DNA of 28,321 nt from Pelargonium nanum (Eukaryota > Streptophyta > Magnoliopsida > Geraniales > Geraniaceae). Positions 1 through 8,846 of the stretch are shown piece after piece; the stretch's first letter is position 1; each line of letters opens with the position of its first letter. The DNA lies in the NCBI GenBank assembly GCA_036897485.1, contig JAYMTF010000920.1:1-28321 (forward strand). Direction: 5' to 3'. Both the position numbers and the translations under genes were made by a program. The notes beneath the pieces are model-generated. The model ran no database searches and had not been told where the DNA came from. It was given only the letters and a program-made list of their open reading frames with translations.

Positions 1-102
1 CGAGCCGCCATGGACAAGTCCGATCCTTCTCGCGATCCCGACGATGAAAACGACGCCGTCGGCGGCGGCAAGGACGAGCAGCAACAGCCTCTGAGCCCGT
101 AG
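1..102 (+). CDS. possible 3' end of an unrecognised protein (partial)
   Basis: The frame is open from base 1 to a TAG at 100-102 and reads about 33 residues, rich in Asp, Glu, Gln and Pro, with a GGG run and the ending QQQPLSP. The stretch is clearly richer in GC and C/G-ending codons than the AT-rich DNA after it, which suits the last piece of an exon with a 3' UTR following. The ATG at 10-12 sits in a GCCGCCATGG context that would suit a start, but the resulting 30-residue peptide matches nothing I recognise. A C-terminal tail of a longer protein is the simpler reading. No domain is visible and no function is proposed. Confidence 0.35.
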   Translation, partial: RAAMDKSDPSRDPDDENDAVGGGKDEQQQPLSP

Positions 103-1245
103 TAGCTGCAATTAGGGTTTCGATTCAGTACAAGTCTTTGCTTTGAAAAGGGTAATTGTGTAATTTTATTAATCTCGAGAGAAATTATTATTATTTATTT
201 GTTTGAAGTATGAATTTACTATTTGAAGCTAAATTATAGATATAGCCATATTTGAATTTGAATTTGAGATACAAGTTTGTTGGCCTGCATTATGTCTATT
301 CGGGTTTTGGGTTGGATTTGTTTCGAGTTTGTGTTGAATGTGCTCGTTTTTTTCTCTCGATTTAAGTACGAGTTGATGATGTGATGATAACTAACCCAAA
401 CAATCTATCACATACTGTGGAAAGCTCGAACACGAGGCCTTAAAAAAATTTGAAGTGCTTAAACTGTTTGTTCCAATCTGCTTTGATGTAGTATGACTTT
501 GTTTGGACAAATTTGGTTGGGTTTATTGTATCTTCGTAACCAAACAAAACTCAGCCCACTAAGCCCAATCAGGCCCAAACCCACAACAGGCTTTGATCCA
601 GCTCACTAAGCCCAATCAGGCCCAAACCCACACCAGGCTTTGAAACAAGTGGTTCTAAAAAATATATTTAATAAATATCTATGTATTACATCTATTAAAT
701 CTTTTAGGATTCTCCATTGCAGCAAATTGTCAAATTTATTTAATGAGTGTCAGTCTCATTATTGATTGCTCAAATATCAGCATTTTTTTCTTTCAATATT
801 AATTAACACTGTACTGTATATTTATGATAGAGTTGAAATTTCGATTCGAACTCGACAAAATTTGATACAAATTTGGATGGTGTAAAATAAATTCGAGTTG
901 TTTAAACTCACAATCTATGTAACTTTCGAATCTCACAATTTGAACTGTTAGCAATAATTTATAACGAGATAATGTAGTTGAGATAACAATTCGTATTAAT
1001 GTTTGAATTTTTTAAGCTCGGGTTGGAAATATCTACCCTGACCCTAAAGAACAGTGGGTTGTGAGTTTTGTGTGTGGACGAGTTTGTCCGTGTCAACCCG
1101 AGAACAGATAAATATATTGTACATAGTGTAAACACGTGTCGAATTTCGAATATCCGTAAGTTCGAACTCAAATTACTAGCCCATCTTGAAAGTATGTTTC
1201 AAATTTTGGCATTAAATAGTTGCAAATCCAAAACAAATAAATAAA
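103..1245. other. intergenic spacer with degraded repeats
   Basis: AT-rich sequence that probably starts with the 3' UTR of the left-edge gene. It carries a 47-bp tandem duplication (552-645) and, from about 830 to 1170, degenerate blocks of the 'cgggttcgaactcg' kind that recur throughout the window. The longest open frame here (70 codons, minus strand, 959-1171) has no recognisable domain and lies in this repeat-like sequence. Confidence 0.6.
552..645. repeat. 47-bp tandem duplication
   Basis: Two adjacent copies of a segment containing CACTAAGCCCAATCAGGCCC begin at 552 and 599. They differ at only a couple of positions (C/T at 556/603 and one A/C in the ACAACAGG / ACACCAGG part). The near identity implies a recent local duplication. 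No function is apparent. Confidence 0.9.
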
Positions 1246-1492
1246 TGGAAAAATATCTATATGAATCCATAGCTTCTCCTTCCAGAAACCTTCAATAAAC
1301 CTCACGAAAGCGACCCACTACCACATCCCATTAACCCATCAAAATTTTCCATTAAATTTGTCACCGGATCTTCCATTTCTCATCTGGGTTCTTCAACAAC
1401 AACAAAAAAAACATTTTTTTTTCTTTCTCTCTTCAATTTTCTGTTCTCATTGCCTGTTTTCGTGTAAGATATGATGGGAGCTCGTGCATGAG
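1246..1492 (+). promoter_or_regulatory. probable promoter end and 5' UTR exon of the F-box gene
   Basis: An AT-rich TATA-like stretch (AAATATCTATATG, from about 1247) is followed by a pyrimidine- and CAA-rich leader with a long CTTTCTCTCTTC tract near 1421-1435, typical of plant 5' UTRs. Two splice donors are possible: TCGT|GTAAGA with GT at 1464, and ATGAG|GTTTGT with GT at 1493. Between them is a tiny upstream frame, ATG at 1471 to TGA at 1489-1491 (6 residues), included only if the second donor is used. The transcription start is not visible and is inferred. Confidence 0.45.
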
Positions 1493-3299
1493 GTTTGTCA
1501 CTTTCTGTCTCTCTTTTTTGGTCTTAAGTTTTGCTGATTGATTGATTTTGTTTGTGATTTTTGCAAGTTTCTTGTTGAATTTTATCTGAAATAGCTCATG
1601 TTTGTGTTTTTTTGGATCATTTTTATGTTATATTGGTTGCTGGTAAATGTGAGGTCTTGGTGTTTTTGTTTGTTTGTTTAGTACAGTGAATGAGTGTATC
1701 TGGGTTTGTAAGGTTATCCAATGTAGCATACCAAACCGAGGATATACATGGACGGTCGGTCTCTTCCGACTAGGTCACTACCTCTAAAGCAAGGTCTTAG
1801 AGCAAGGGTTTTCCCTCTTAGGCCCCTCAAATGCTTAATTTAGATATATGTAGAATGTGTAGCTCGAAAGTAGAGTAGAAGCTGAAGCGTACTTGACCCT
1901 CGGTGGGGAGGTGGGGTATTTATATGTGGTGTCTTGCCTCTTTGATTAAGATTCTACTTTCCTAGTCTTGTTGCGCCGCCTTTAGTAGTTTCCTAATTTG
2001 ATAGTTGTTGTTTTGTCGTACGGGCCTCAGAGGGCCTTCTTGTCGTCGGTGTCTTGTGGGTTTTGCATTGGAGTTATGGGCCTAGAGAGTCCTTTCCCGT
2101 TTGGTTGAATGTGCTTTGGGTTGGCCGGGGGTTGACCGGTTATTGTTCGGTGCCTCTCGCTCAATCCAACCAAGTAGGCCTTATGTGTTGTTTGGGTCAT
2201 CCGGGATTCAGACCATCTTGTGTCCGACCTGGTAGACCTTTTATGTTATTTTGGTCATCTGATGGACTAACTGTCTTGGGTCCGACCCCTCTCTGGTCTG
2301 ACCTGGTAGGCCTTTTATATTATTTGGGTCATCTGGGGGTATAATCGTCTTAGGTCCGACCCCTCTCTGTCCAGACTGACTGGGTGAGCTGATAAGCACC
2401 CCAACACATCTTGTGGAAATGTCTTGAACAACTAACTTACTAACTACTCGTACTAGTTTACTTACAATTTTCATTTTGTCATTTAGATTTAGCTTATGTT
2501 TCTGTTATCATGTGTATGACCCATGATCTATCATTTTTCTTTTTCCATTTTATCCTTACCATTAGTCGATTACAATCAATTTCACATTGCCGTAATGAAA
2601 AATTGAAAGTACTGGGACTTAATTGTCGCCGAAAATAGTATAGGGAGCTATAAGCAAATGGGGATAAGTATATGGTGCTTATATTGCTGGTATTTGGCGG
2701 TGGTCGGATTTTTGGTGCCTGCGGTTTTGGGTCCAAATGGACAGCTCTACTGAAAAGTCTTTGTAGAGCCTCCTTGCTGAAACCGCTTGTTTGTTTATGC
2801 ATATTGATTTTTAGTGTGCTCACTTGAGCTACAAGATTCCCTTTATGGTCATTTTACCCGATAAGCGTGCTAATCTTTGCTAATAATAGCATGACGAATA
2901 CGTGCAGTTGTTTAGTCTAACAGTTCTCATTTTCGTTCTTCGGTTTCTTAGTTATTTGGAAGGCATCTTTTGAAGTTGTTTAGTTCTTGGATAGTGAAGT
3001 AACATGTCCTTGAATTTGGTGTATGTACAATAAGCGTTTTCATAATTTAATTTTCAGATTCGGGACTTCTAGTGACTGATTAGTAGCTTCTCAGATCCTA
3101 GGACTTACCCTGTGTAACGGGGTGTGCTTATTACAATTTCGTTATTGGGAATACAAAATGTGACCTCTGATCGAAGCGAACACATTCATAAATATATGTG
3201 TATTTTACAATCTGTGGTTCATGTTTTCTGGCTAAATAGTCGTCTTTTTCTTTGCACATACTTTCATGATTTCATCTTTGTGTGATGTTTGGCTCTCAG
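1493..3299 (+). other. 5' UTR intron of the F-box gene
   Basis: T-rich, intron-like sequence begins right after the leader exon. A pyrimidine-containing acceptor ending TTGGCTCTCAG is at 3289-3299, 14 bases before the preferred start codon. The intron is enlarged by an LTR-like insert at about 1720-2410. A second acceptor-like site (TTTAATTTTCAG, near 3047-3058) could define an extra leader exon. Long first introns in plant leaders often affect expression; whether this one does is unknown. Confidence 0.45.
1720..2410. mobile_element. LTR-like repeat insert (putative solo LTR or fragment)
   Basis: This block is much richer in GC than its surroundings. It contains phrases typical of plant LTR leader regions (CTCTTCCGACTAGGTCAC, then a TTCCCTCTTAGGCCCC turn), an internal TATA-like GGGGTATTTATATG near 1913-1926, and three degenerate sub-repeats built on ACCTGGTAGGCCTTTTAT at 2169, 2227 and 2301. 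Possible ends are TGTAGC at 1722 and AACACA at about 2407, but no matching target duplication was found, so the borders are approximate. The 96-codon open frame at 2054-2344 lies inside this repeat and is not credited as a gene. Confidence 0.4.
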
Positions 3300-3313
3300 A
3301 TGATCAGAGCTCT

Positions 3314-4441
3314 ATGACAATGTCGGTTATACCCGTGGAGAGTATGGGGTCTTTGAGCAGCGATATATTTTACGACATATTGAGGCGTCTTGATGGCCCG
3401 ACCTTGGCTAGTGCATCTTGTGCTTGCGCAGCATTCTGTTCCATATCAAAAGAAGAGAAATTGTGGGAAAATGTGTGTTCTACCATGTGGCCTTCGACAA
3501 GCCGGGAAGATGTAAGAAATCTAATATTATCAATCGGCGGGTTCAGAAAGTTCTACGCAGATTGTTTCCCGCTTATAGTAAACAAAGAAGTCATAGAGCA
3601 ACACTGGAAGGAATATCTCGAGTATCCCGAAGAATGGACCGAGGCAGAGTATTACGGCGACATGGACGGATTCGAAACTATTTCGCCTTCAGATTTTGAT
3701 TCCATTGTTGATATAAGGTATAGAGATAAAAATATCTTCTCGAAGGTGCAATGGGGAATTCCTAACGTGGATGGTTCCAATGACTGGTTCTGTAACTGCC
3801 CGTTTCGTATTGATTTACTGATCTATTCAGCTAGAGACGATGACCATGAAGGTGAAGTGACTCTCTCGGTTTCTGATGGTCTACCACCGATTTCTTCGAT
3901 GGAACGAGAAAGGAAAGAGGGGAAGCTGTGGCGGGAGCTTTGTGATGAGTTGCGTTTGAGTTGGATTGTTGTGAACAAAAAAATAAAGCAAGCTGCTAAT
4001 CTGGCGAGCTGGAGCCCGCTTGGCGGGCAAAGGCATTGGCCAACGGATAAGGATTTTGTTATACGATTTGGATCCGTCCTTCCCGCTAAAGACATTCTTC
4101 CGTGTCAAGTAGTGGAGTGTATTCTTATTATGAAGTTTCGAGTGATCCACACAGAGGGAGATGGGTTTCAGACGACTCTCAAGTTAACGGAGCTGAGCAT
4201 GCAGCTCGAAGACATGGAAGGCGCTCACGTCAACGGGAGAAATAGTTTGCTTATTCTTAAAGAAGCCTTAAGTTGCCGGCGGAGCAAAAACTACAGCGAA
4301 GTTCTCGAGTCTTGTCATTTGTACTCGAAATGGCAGAGCGAGCTGAAGGAAGAGAAGATGAGAAACGAAAACAGGTTAGACCGATTTTGTATAGTAAGTG
4401 GTATTGTTGCTTTTGTCACATTTTGGTACTGCATCTTGTGA
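3314..4441 (+). CDS. F-box protein, At2g27310/At2g36090-like, with C-terminal hydrophobic tail
   Basis: Single coding exon for 375 aa. The F-box lies at about residues 12-55: SSDIFYDILRRLDGPTLASA, then CAAFCSISKEEKLWENVCS and TMWPST. The 'LDGPTLASAS' and 'LW...WPS' spacing is typical of a small plant F-box group that includes Arabidopsis At2g27310 and At2g36090. Such proteins are substrate receptors that bind SKP1 in SCF ubiquitin ligases. The rest (residues 60-340) has no repeat domain such as Kelch or LRR that I can see, so the substrate is unknown. The last 18 residues are hydrophobic after a charged, coiled-coil-like stretch (KWQSELKEEKMRNENRLDR), which suggests a tail anchor. The frame extends upstream to an ATG at 3266, but a splice acceptor at 3298-3299 removes that part, so the ATG at 3314 is preferred; a second ATG lies two codons further on. 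Confidence 0.85.
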   Translation: MTMSVIPVESMGSLSSDIFYDILRRLDGPTLASASCACAAFCSISKEEKLWENVCSTMWPSTSREDVRNLILSIGGFRKFYADCFPLIVNKEVIEQHWKEYLEYPEEWTEAEYYGDMDGFETISPSDFDSIVDIRYRDKNIFSKVQWGIPNVDGSNDWFCNCPFRIDLLIYSARDDDHEGEVTLSVSDGLPPISSMERERKEGKLWRELCDELRLSWIVVNKKIKQAANLASWSPLGGQRHWPTDKDFVIRFGSVLPAKDILPCQVVECILIMKFRVIHTEGDGFQTTLKLTELSMQLEDMEGAHVNGRNSLLILKEALSCRRSKNYSEVLESCHLYSKWQSELKEEKMRNENRLDRFCIVSGIVAFVTFWYCIL

Positions 4442-4511
4442 AATGGAAAAGCTCTAACAAGCTTTAGTATTTGCGTTTTTTCACCGGGAAAAAAGAAGTT
4501 TTGATAGAACT

Positions 4512-4517
4512 AATAAA
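4512..4517 (+). other. AATAAA polyadenylation signal of the F-box gene
   Basis: A canonical AATAAA lies 71 bases after the stop codon, followed by a G/T-rich stretch. The MITE at 4534-4682 starts about 16 bases later, so the cleavage site probably falls at or inside the border of that element. Confidence 0.5.
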
Positions 4518-4533
4518 ACAAGGAAAGGGATTT

Positions 4534-4682
4534 GTCCATGTACGATCTAATGACATGTTTTTCTCTTGTAATGAATCATTACCATGGAATTATAGTAAAT
4601 GACCAAAATGACCCTCTGATAACTAGAGAATCGGGTGGTAGATCGGCTACATGGGAAAAACATGTCATTAGAGTACATGTAC
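4534..4682. mobile_element. TIR MITE, copy A
   Basis: Short non-coding element with inverted ends. TCTAATGACATGTTTTT at 4546-4562 is perfectly complementary to 4656-4672, and outside it CATGTAC at 4537-4543 pairs with GTACATG at 4673-4679. Weaker complementarity continues outward to about 4523 and 4692. The inner sequence is shared with a second copy in ALMT intron 3. No transposase frame and no clear target duplication were found, so the superfamily is unassigned. Confidence 0.75.
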
Positions 4683-4720
4683 TAATCAACTTCTATAGAT
4701 CAGTTGCTGATCTCAGTTCT

Positions 4721-4845
4721 AAGGGCGGCTAGTGCATCAAGGCTCCCGCCATTGTAGGGTCTAAGGAGGGTATTTATATACGTTTTCAGATAGTGTTCTC
4801 TTACTTGAACTCATGACCACAAGGTCACGAGGTGTTACTGCACAG
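4721..4845 (-). mobile_element. tRNA-derived SINE fragment, Au-like
   Basis: Read on the minus strand, a degenerate RNA polymerase III B box (GAGTTCAAGTAA, 4801-4812) follows the block CGTGACCTTGTGGTCAT. Downstream comes a tail containing GACCCTACAATGGCGGGAGC and an end reading TGCACTAGCCGCCCTT. This order and wording match the Au family of plant SINEs as I know it from many angiosperms. The A-box end is decayed and there is no clear target duplication, so this is an old copy. Confidence 0.65.
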
Positions 4846-5225
4846 AGAACATGCTGAATGTGTCCTCCGATTGGTGAACCTCTAGGGGTACCTGCACAAA
4901 TGACCGCGGAGGGGCGTTTCCCCTAAGCCACCTCTGACGATCTAGTCAAACGATTGAATGAGGAAATTCTTAGAGAAAATTTCTAAATGAGCGATAATGC
5001 TCGCACGATGAATGAAGGTTTAGGGAGTATTTGTAGAAGTGTGGAGGACATAAGGTCCTATAGAACATGAGGCTTGTGTTTCACTCCAGTAAAAGGTTAA
5101 CCTTGTCAGTTGGGCTTGACTTTCATCTGCTGTGAAATCTGTTGTCACTTGATATACCAATTGGGTCATTAACCGCACAACTGGTTTGGTTTGGGTCTAG
5201 TGACACGTTTTCGCACTGTCATGGC
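4846..5225. mobile_element. LTR-like repeat fragment
   Basis: A GC-richer block contains CTCCGATTGGTGAACCTCTA, GGGGTACCTGCACAAATGACC and GGAGGGGCGTTTCCCCTAAG, a wording common in LTR leader regions of plant retrotransposons and similar in style to the insert at 1720-2410. It fades out near GACACGTTTTCGCACTGTCA (5201-5220). No coding region, primer site or target duplication was seen, so the limits are approximate. Confidence 0.4.
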
Positions 5226-5958
5226 TTTGACTTCCACTAGTTGTAAAATTTGTGTGGAAGCTCTCATTGTTATGTTACATATCAAGCAAGAATTGCTTGA
5301 TGGATATTCATGGAACCTTCAATTTTTTCTTGTTATAATGAGACAGTGATGTGCACTTTGGCTTGAACATCATAATCATGAGTCACATGATCCTGCCATT
5401 TTCTTTCAATGAAAGAGATGGGACTACAAAAGGGTATCATTGTAATATGTAAATAGTGTGAATGTGAATGCACCATGCTCTATTCTGTTTGCTTGTTTGT
5501 CTCAAAATGAATATCATCTTTTATGAAGAGTTTAGTAATGTGTGAATTGCCACAAATATCATAATCCAATGTAGCCTCAAAAGTGCAACATTATCAATTT
5601 ACACAATCTACAATTATACATTGTGCCAAATTATTGTACTTGTCTTGTTTAATTTACATTGGTACTTTATTCCATGATATGTTCGAAAAACTGTATTTTT
5701 TATTATTCGAATTGCACGACTTGTTTATGATCTGTTTAGTTGAACGAGTTGAGTTAGTGGTAACTTCAACAATCATAGTTTCTTTGAGTGTGTTGAAATA
5801 TTGATGAATGGGTTCATTGTTTGAAGAGAAATGAGTGCACATGATCTCTCACTGATGTTGAAGGCTTCCTAGTGACCCTTTCATCATTAACTTGAAGACA
5901 ATGAGCCCATGTTTTCATAGTTTTCTTTCTAGATGTGAGGTGTTTGAGATTGAGGTAG
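5226..5958. other. intergenic, no gene seen
   Basis: AT-rich spacer. Short open frames on both strands (for example 73 codons at 5583-5804) overlap each other and show no domain or codon preference. The only structure noted is a 9-bp inverted repeat at 5281-5301 (ATCAAGCAA, 3-base loop, TTGCTTGAT). Confidence 0.6.
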
Positions 5959-5966
5959 ATTTAGAG

Positions 5967-6141
5967 TAGAGATGACAATTCGATCTGATCTTAACGAGGA
6001 TTCGATGTCTCCAATCTGAATAGGACAAAAGAGAGAAAAATGTTCTCCAACCGAGGTACGGAGCAGGAGTGGGGAACAAAGCGGGGACATGCGGGAGTTG
6101 GGTTAGAAAACCGACCCAGACTCGTCTCGTTATCATTCCTA
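5967..6141. mobile_element. degraded hAT-type MITE
   Basis: The left end TAGAGATGACAA and the right end TTATCATTCCTA are imperfect inverted repeats (9 of 12 matching), of the TAGGGATGNCAA type known for plant hAT elements. The flanking 8-mers ATTTAGAG (5959-5966) and ATTTAGGA (6142-6149) look like a decayed 8-bp target duplication. The interior is the usual GC-rich, frame-less filler. The 104-codon minus-strand frame over it is not a gene. Confidence 0.55.
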
Positions 6142-7936
6142 ATTTAGGAAAGGATTTGATAGAATGATTGATAAAGGACAACTCAATTCGTGTATACATG
6201 TAGTGTTTGTGTTGTATTGGTAGAGACAAACACGACGCTTTTAATAACTGTGTTGACGTGTCATGTTTATATCACATTACTCAAACGAGAGATTTAATAA
6301 GTTATGGCTGATGTTGCTCTTGTTCAATACAAACAAGACGAGATTGTGAATCGTGTTGAAATGAAAGTTTAGACCGTTTGACTAGTTGGTTTTGGTCAAA
6401 TAGACAATCTTAAATAAAGAAATGTGACCTTTAAATTATTAGATGATATTATGTTGAAAAAAAATGGTAATGGCTTTGGTGGGGAAGCAATAACAAAGTT
6501 AGTGGAAAGCCACAAACTTCATTTTTAATAATGTGTTTTGGGCTCTAACTAACATAAGTTTACAATTAAAAAATAGAACATGATTTAGATAAATTATTAG
6601 ATAATTATCTTATAATTAATTATTGAAGAATGATTTCATGTATTAAATTAAATTGGTCAATTGTATGATTTGTACAAATATTCCCTTTGGAGCCAAAAGA
6701 GCATTATCAAAATTAAAAAAAAATATAACAGCTGCATATTTTACATGAATATAATTAAAAATTTAATCTTAGTTTATAATTCTTTTTTTATATATATAAA
6801 ATAAAATAAAAGGTTGATTTGATTGTTAGAAGAAAATGACATATTGTAATGAGGACACGTGGCAGCCAAAGAGCCTCCAAATCCAAATTTTACATTCAGG
6901 CCATTATTGCTACAATCACGCTCAGAATCTAAAATATTTTCTTTGACTTTAAATTTTCCATGAATGTCAATTTTATTATTAAAACTAAATTTTAAAACAA
7001 TACTATTAATTATTTTCTTAATTTATTTTTTTGTTTGAGCGGATTGAGAAGTTATGGAGCAGATTAGTTTGGATCGAATGTAATTAATAAAATTATAAAT
7101 TACTTTTCTTAATAGAAGAAGGAAAAACTCGATTTGATTCTAATTTAAACTGAGATTATACAAAATTGGACAAAAATCTTGTGGAATGAACTAAACATTC
7201 ATTTGATCCATAACGAGTTTGAATAACTCTGCTCTAGTCCAATGGCTAGTATTTTTTTGAATATGACTTACAAACTCGAGATCTTACTTAAAAATGATCA
7301 CATTCTTGAACACTTGATTTAACTAGGGGTGGTCGTCATAACTGACCAGATCGAACTGAAATGAGGCAAATATGAAGACCGGGATTGGACATGAAACACC
7401 ATTCGAAATAGACCGAAATAAAAATTTCTTTTTGTAAGATATTTTGAAAAATACAATTGAATGAATTGAGTAAATAATAATGTTGCGAATAGTAAAAAAA
7501 ATAAAATACTTTTTCAAAATAAACATTTTAAGAGAATAAATAAATAGAAATTAATTATGGTCGAAATCAATAAATTTTAATTAACTTTCTTTAACACGAG
7601 AAAAGTATGGTTTGAGTCAGACAAGTCTACACATTACTTTGTAATTCTCATAACCGATCCAATCCGCGGACCAAAACTAGCATATCTTGCTGACTTGCTG
7701 TAAAAGAAATAACTCGAAATTTGAAATGTCAACTTTATTTTGAGACGGATTAAAAGTATTAATATTGAGGGGTTCGTGCAATTAAAGAAAGAAAACAGAG
7801 CAGGTTTTGACTATGAATTGTTGTAGTTGTGACTCAATTAATAGATGAAAAGCAAAGACAAATTCAATAAATAAAGGAACCTAATAATTTTAATTTTTGT
7901 AATAATAGCTACCAGATGCCATTCAATACATAAAAG
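6142..7936. other. intergenic, AT-rich, no gene seen
   Basis: Very AT-rich spacer with no supportable reading frame. A G-box/ABRE-like GGACACGTGGCAG lies at 6853-6865 and could be an isolated regulatory site, but nothing is transcribed nearby in an obvious way. Blocks around 7320-7430 and 7570-7700 resemble the degenerate 'gatccgaacc' dispersed repeats. Confidence 0.55.
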
Positions 7937-8560
7937 AGCATCCAAGAATCATTTTTGCACCAAAAGATTTAACTGGGACCGACAATTTAGACTCGAACTC
8001 AGGCATCCGAAATTCCAACTCGTCTTTAGTCCGATCCAATCTGGTTCAACCAACTTTCAAGTCGAGTCAAACTAGCTTGATAAAATTGCAGATGAATCGG
8101 ACAAATCCACTCGATTCAACACATTACACGCCTAGCTAAAAGCAAAAATCCGACCCGAACTTGATCGAACCCGAAATGTTTTCAAATCGAAGTCGAGTTG
8201 GGCCTTATTAAACCAAATTTGACCCAAAATCAAAATCCATTGTTTACATAATAGCATCCAATAGTAGTTTTTGCACCAAAAGATTTAACTAGAGCCAACA
8301 GTTTGGAACTGAACTCGGGCACCCAAAATTCCAACTCGTCTTTTGTCTGATTTGATCTGGTTCGACCAACATTCGAGTCGAGACGAACTTTTTTGATAAA
8401 ATTTCAGACGAATCGGACTATTCCACTCGTTTGAACATATTGCATGCGTAAAAGCAGAAATCCGACCCGAAAACCTGACCGGAAACACGAAGTATCTTCG
8501 GTCAAAGTCGAGTCAGACCTTATTAAACCAAATCTGACCCAAAATCCAAACCGACATCTC
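7937..8560. repeat. 316-bp direct tandem duplication upstream of the TBL gene
   Basis: Copy 1 (7937-8252) and copy 2 (8253 to about 8560) share AGCATCC, TTTTGCACCAAAAGATTTAA, AATTCCAACTCGTCTTT, GACGAATCGGAC-like segments and the ending TTATTAAACCAAAT plus TGACCCAAAATC. Identity is roughly 80% by eye, so the duplication is old. The unit belongs to the degenerate dispersed repeats of this genome and has no reading frame. Its right end lies about 290 bp before the TBL start codon. Confidence 0.85.
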
Positions 8561-8689
8561 TAAATTAACCCTAAAATCAATTAAGGTACCAAAACGACCA
8601 AATCATGACAATTCAACGACTATTTTAGTAAATAATCCATGAATTCTAATTCCATTCGAATTTGCACTTCTCTCCAATATTGAAAAACC

Positions 8690-8846
8690 ACGTTCCTCTC
8701 TCTCTCTCTACCAATTCTCTTTCTCTCTCAAAAAACCCACTTTTAAAAACACATCCCCCCTCTCTGTCCCTTCCTTCTTCTCCACACCAATGAATCTTTG
8801 TCCAGAGAATGCGTGAGAACTGAGACCACAACTCGACGAAACCACA
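8690..8846 (+). promoter_or_regulatory. probable 5' UTR of the TBL gene
   Basis: Long CT tracts (CCTCTCTCTCTCTCTACC from about 8695, and TTTCTCTCTC after it) lie shortly upstream of the start codon, a frequent feature of plant core promoters and leaders. A very short upstream frame (ATG CGT GAG AAC TGA, 8808-8822) precedes the main ATG. No clear TATA box is visible; the start site is estimated. Confidence 0.45.

Noticed and set aside
2054..2344. 96-codon open frame
   Set aside because: It lies inside the LTR-like insert and overlaps its tandem sub-repeats; no domain is visible.
3266..3313. upstream ATG giving a 391-residue F-box protein
   Set aside because: A good splice acceptor at 3298-3299 cuts through it, and the extra residues do not resemble the family's N terminus; kept only as an alternative.
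3418..4150. other-frame open frames within the F-box exon
   Set aside because: They overlap the conserved F-box reading frame and have no family features.
5583..5842. 73- and 62-codon overlapping frames on opposite strands
   Set aside because: AT-rich, no domain, no promoter or splice context; expected by chance.
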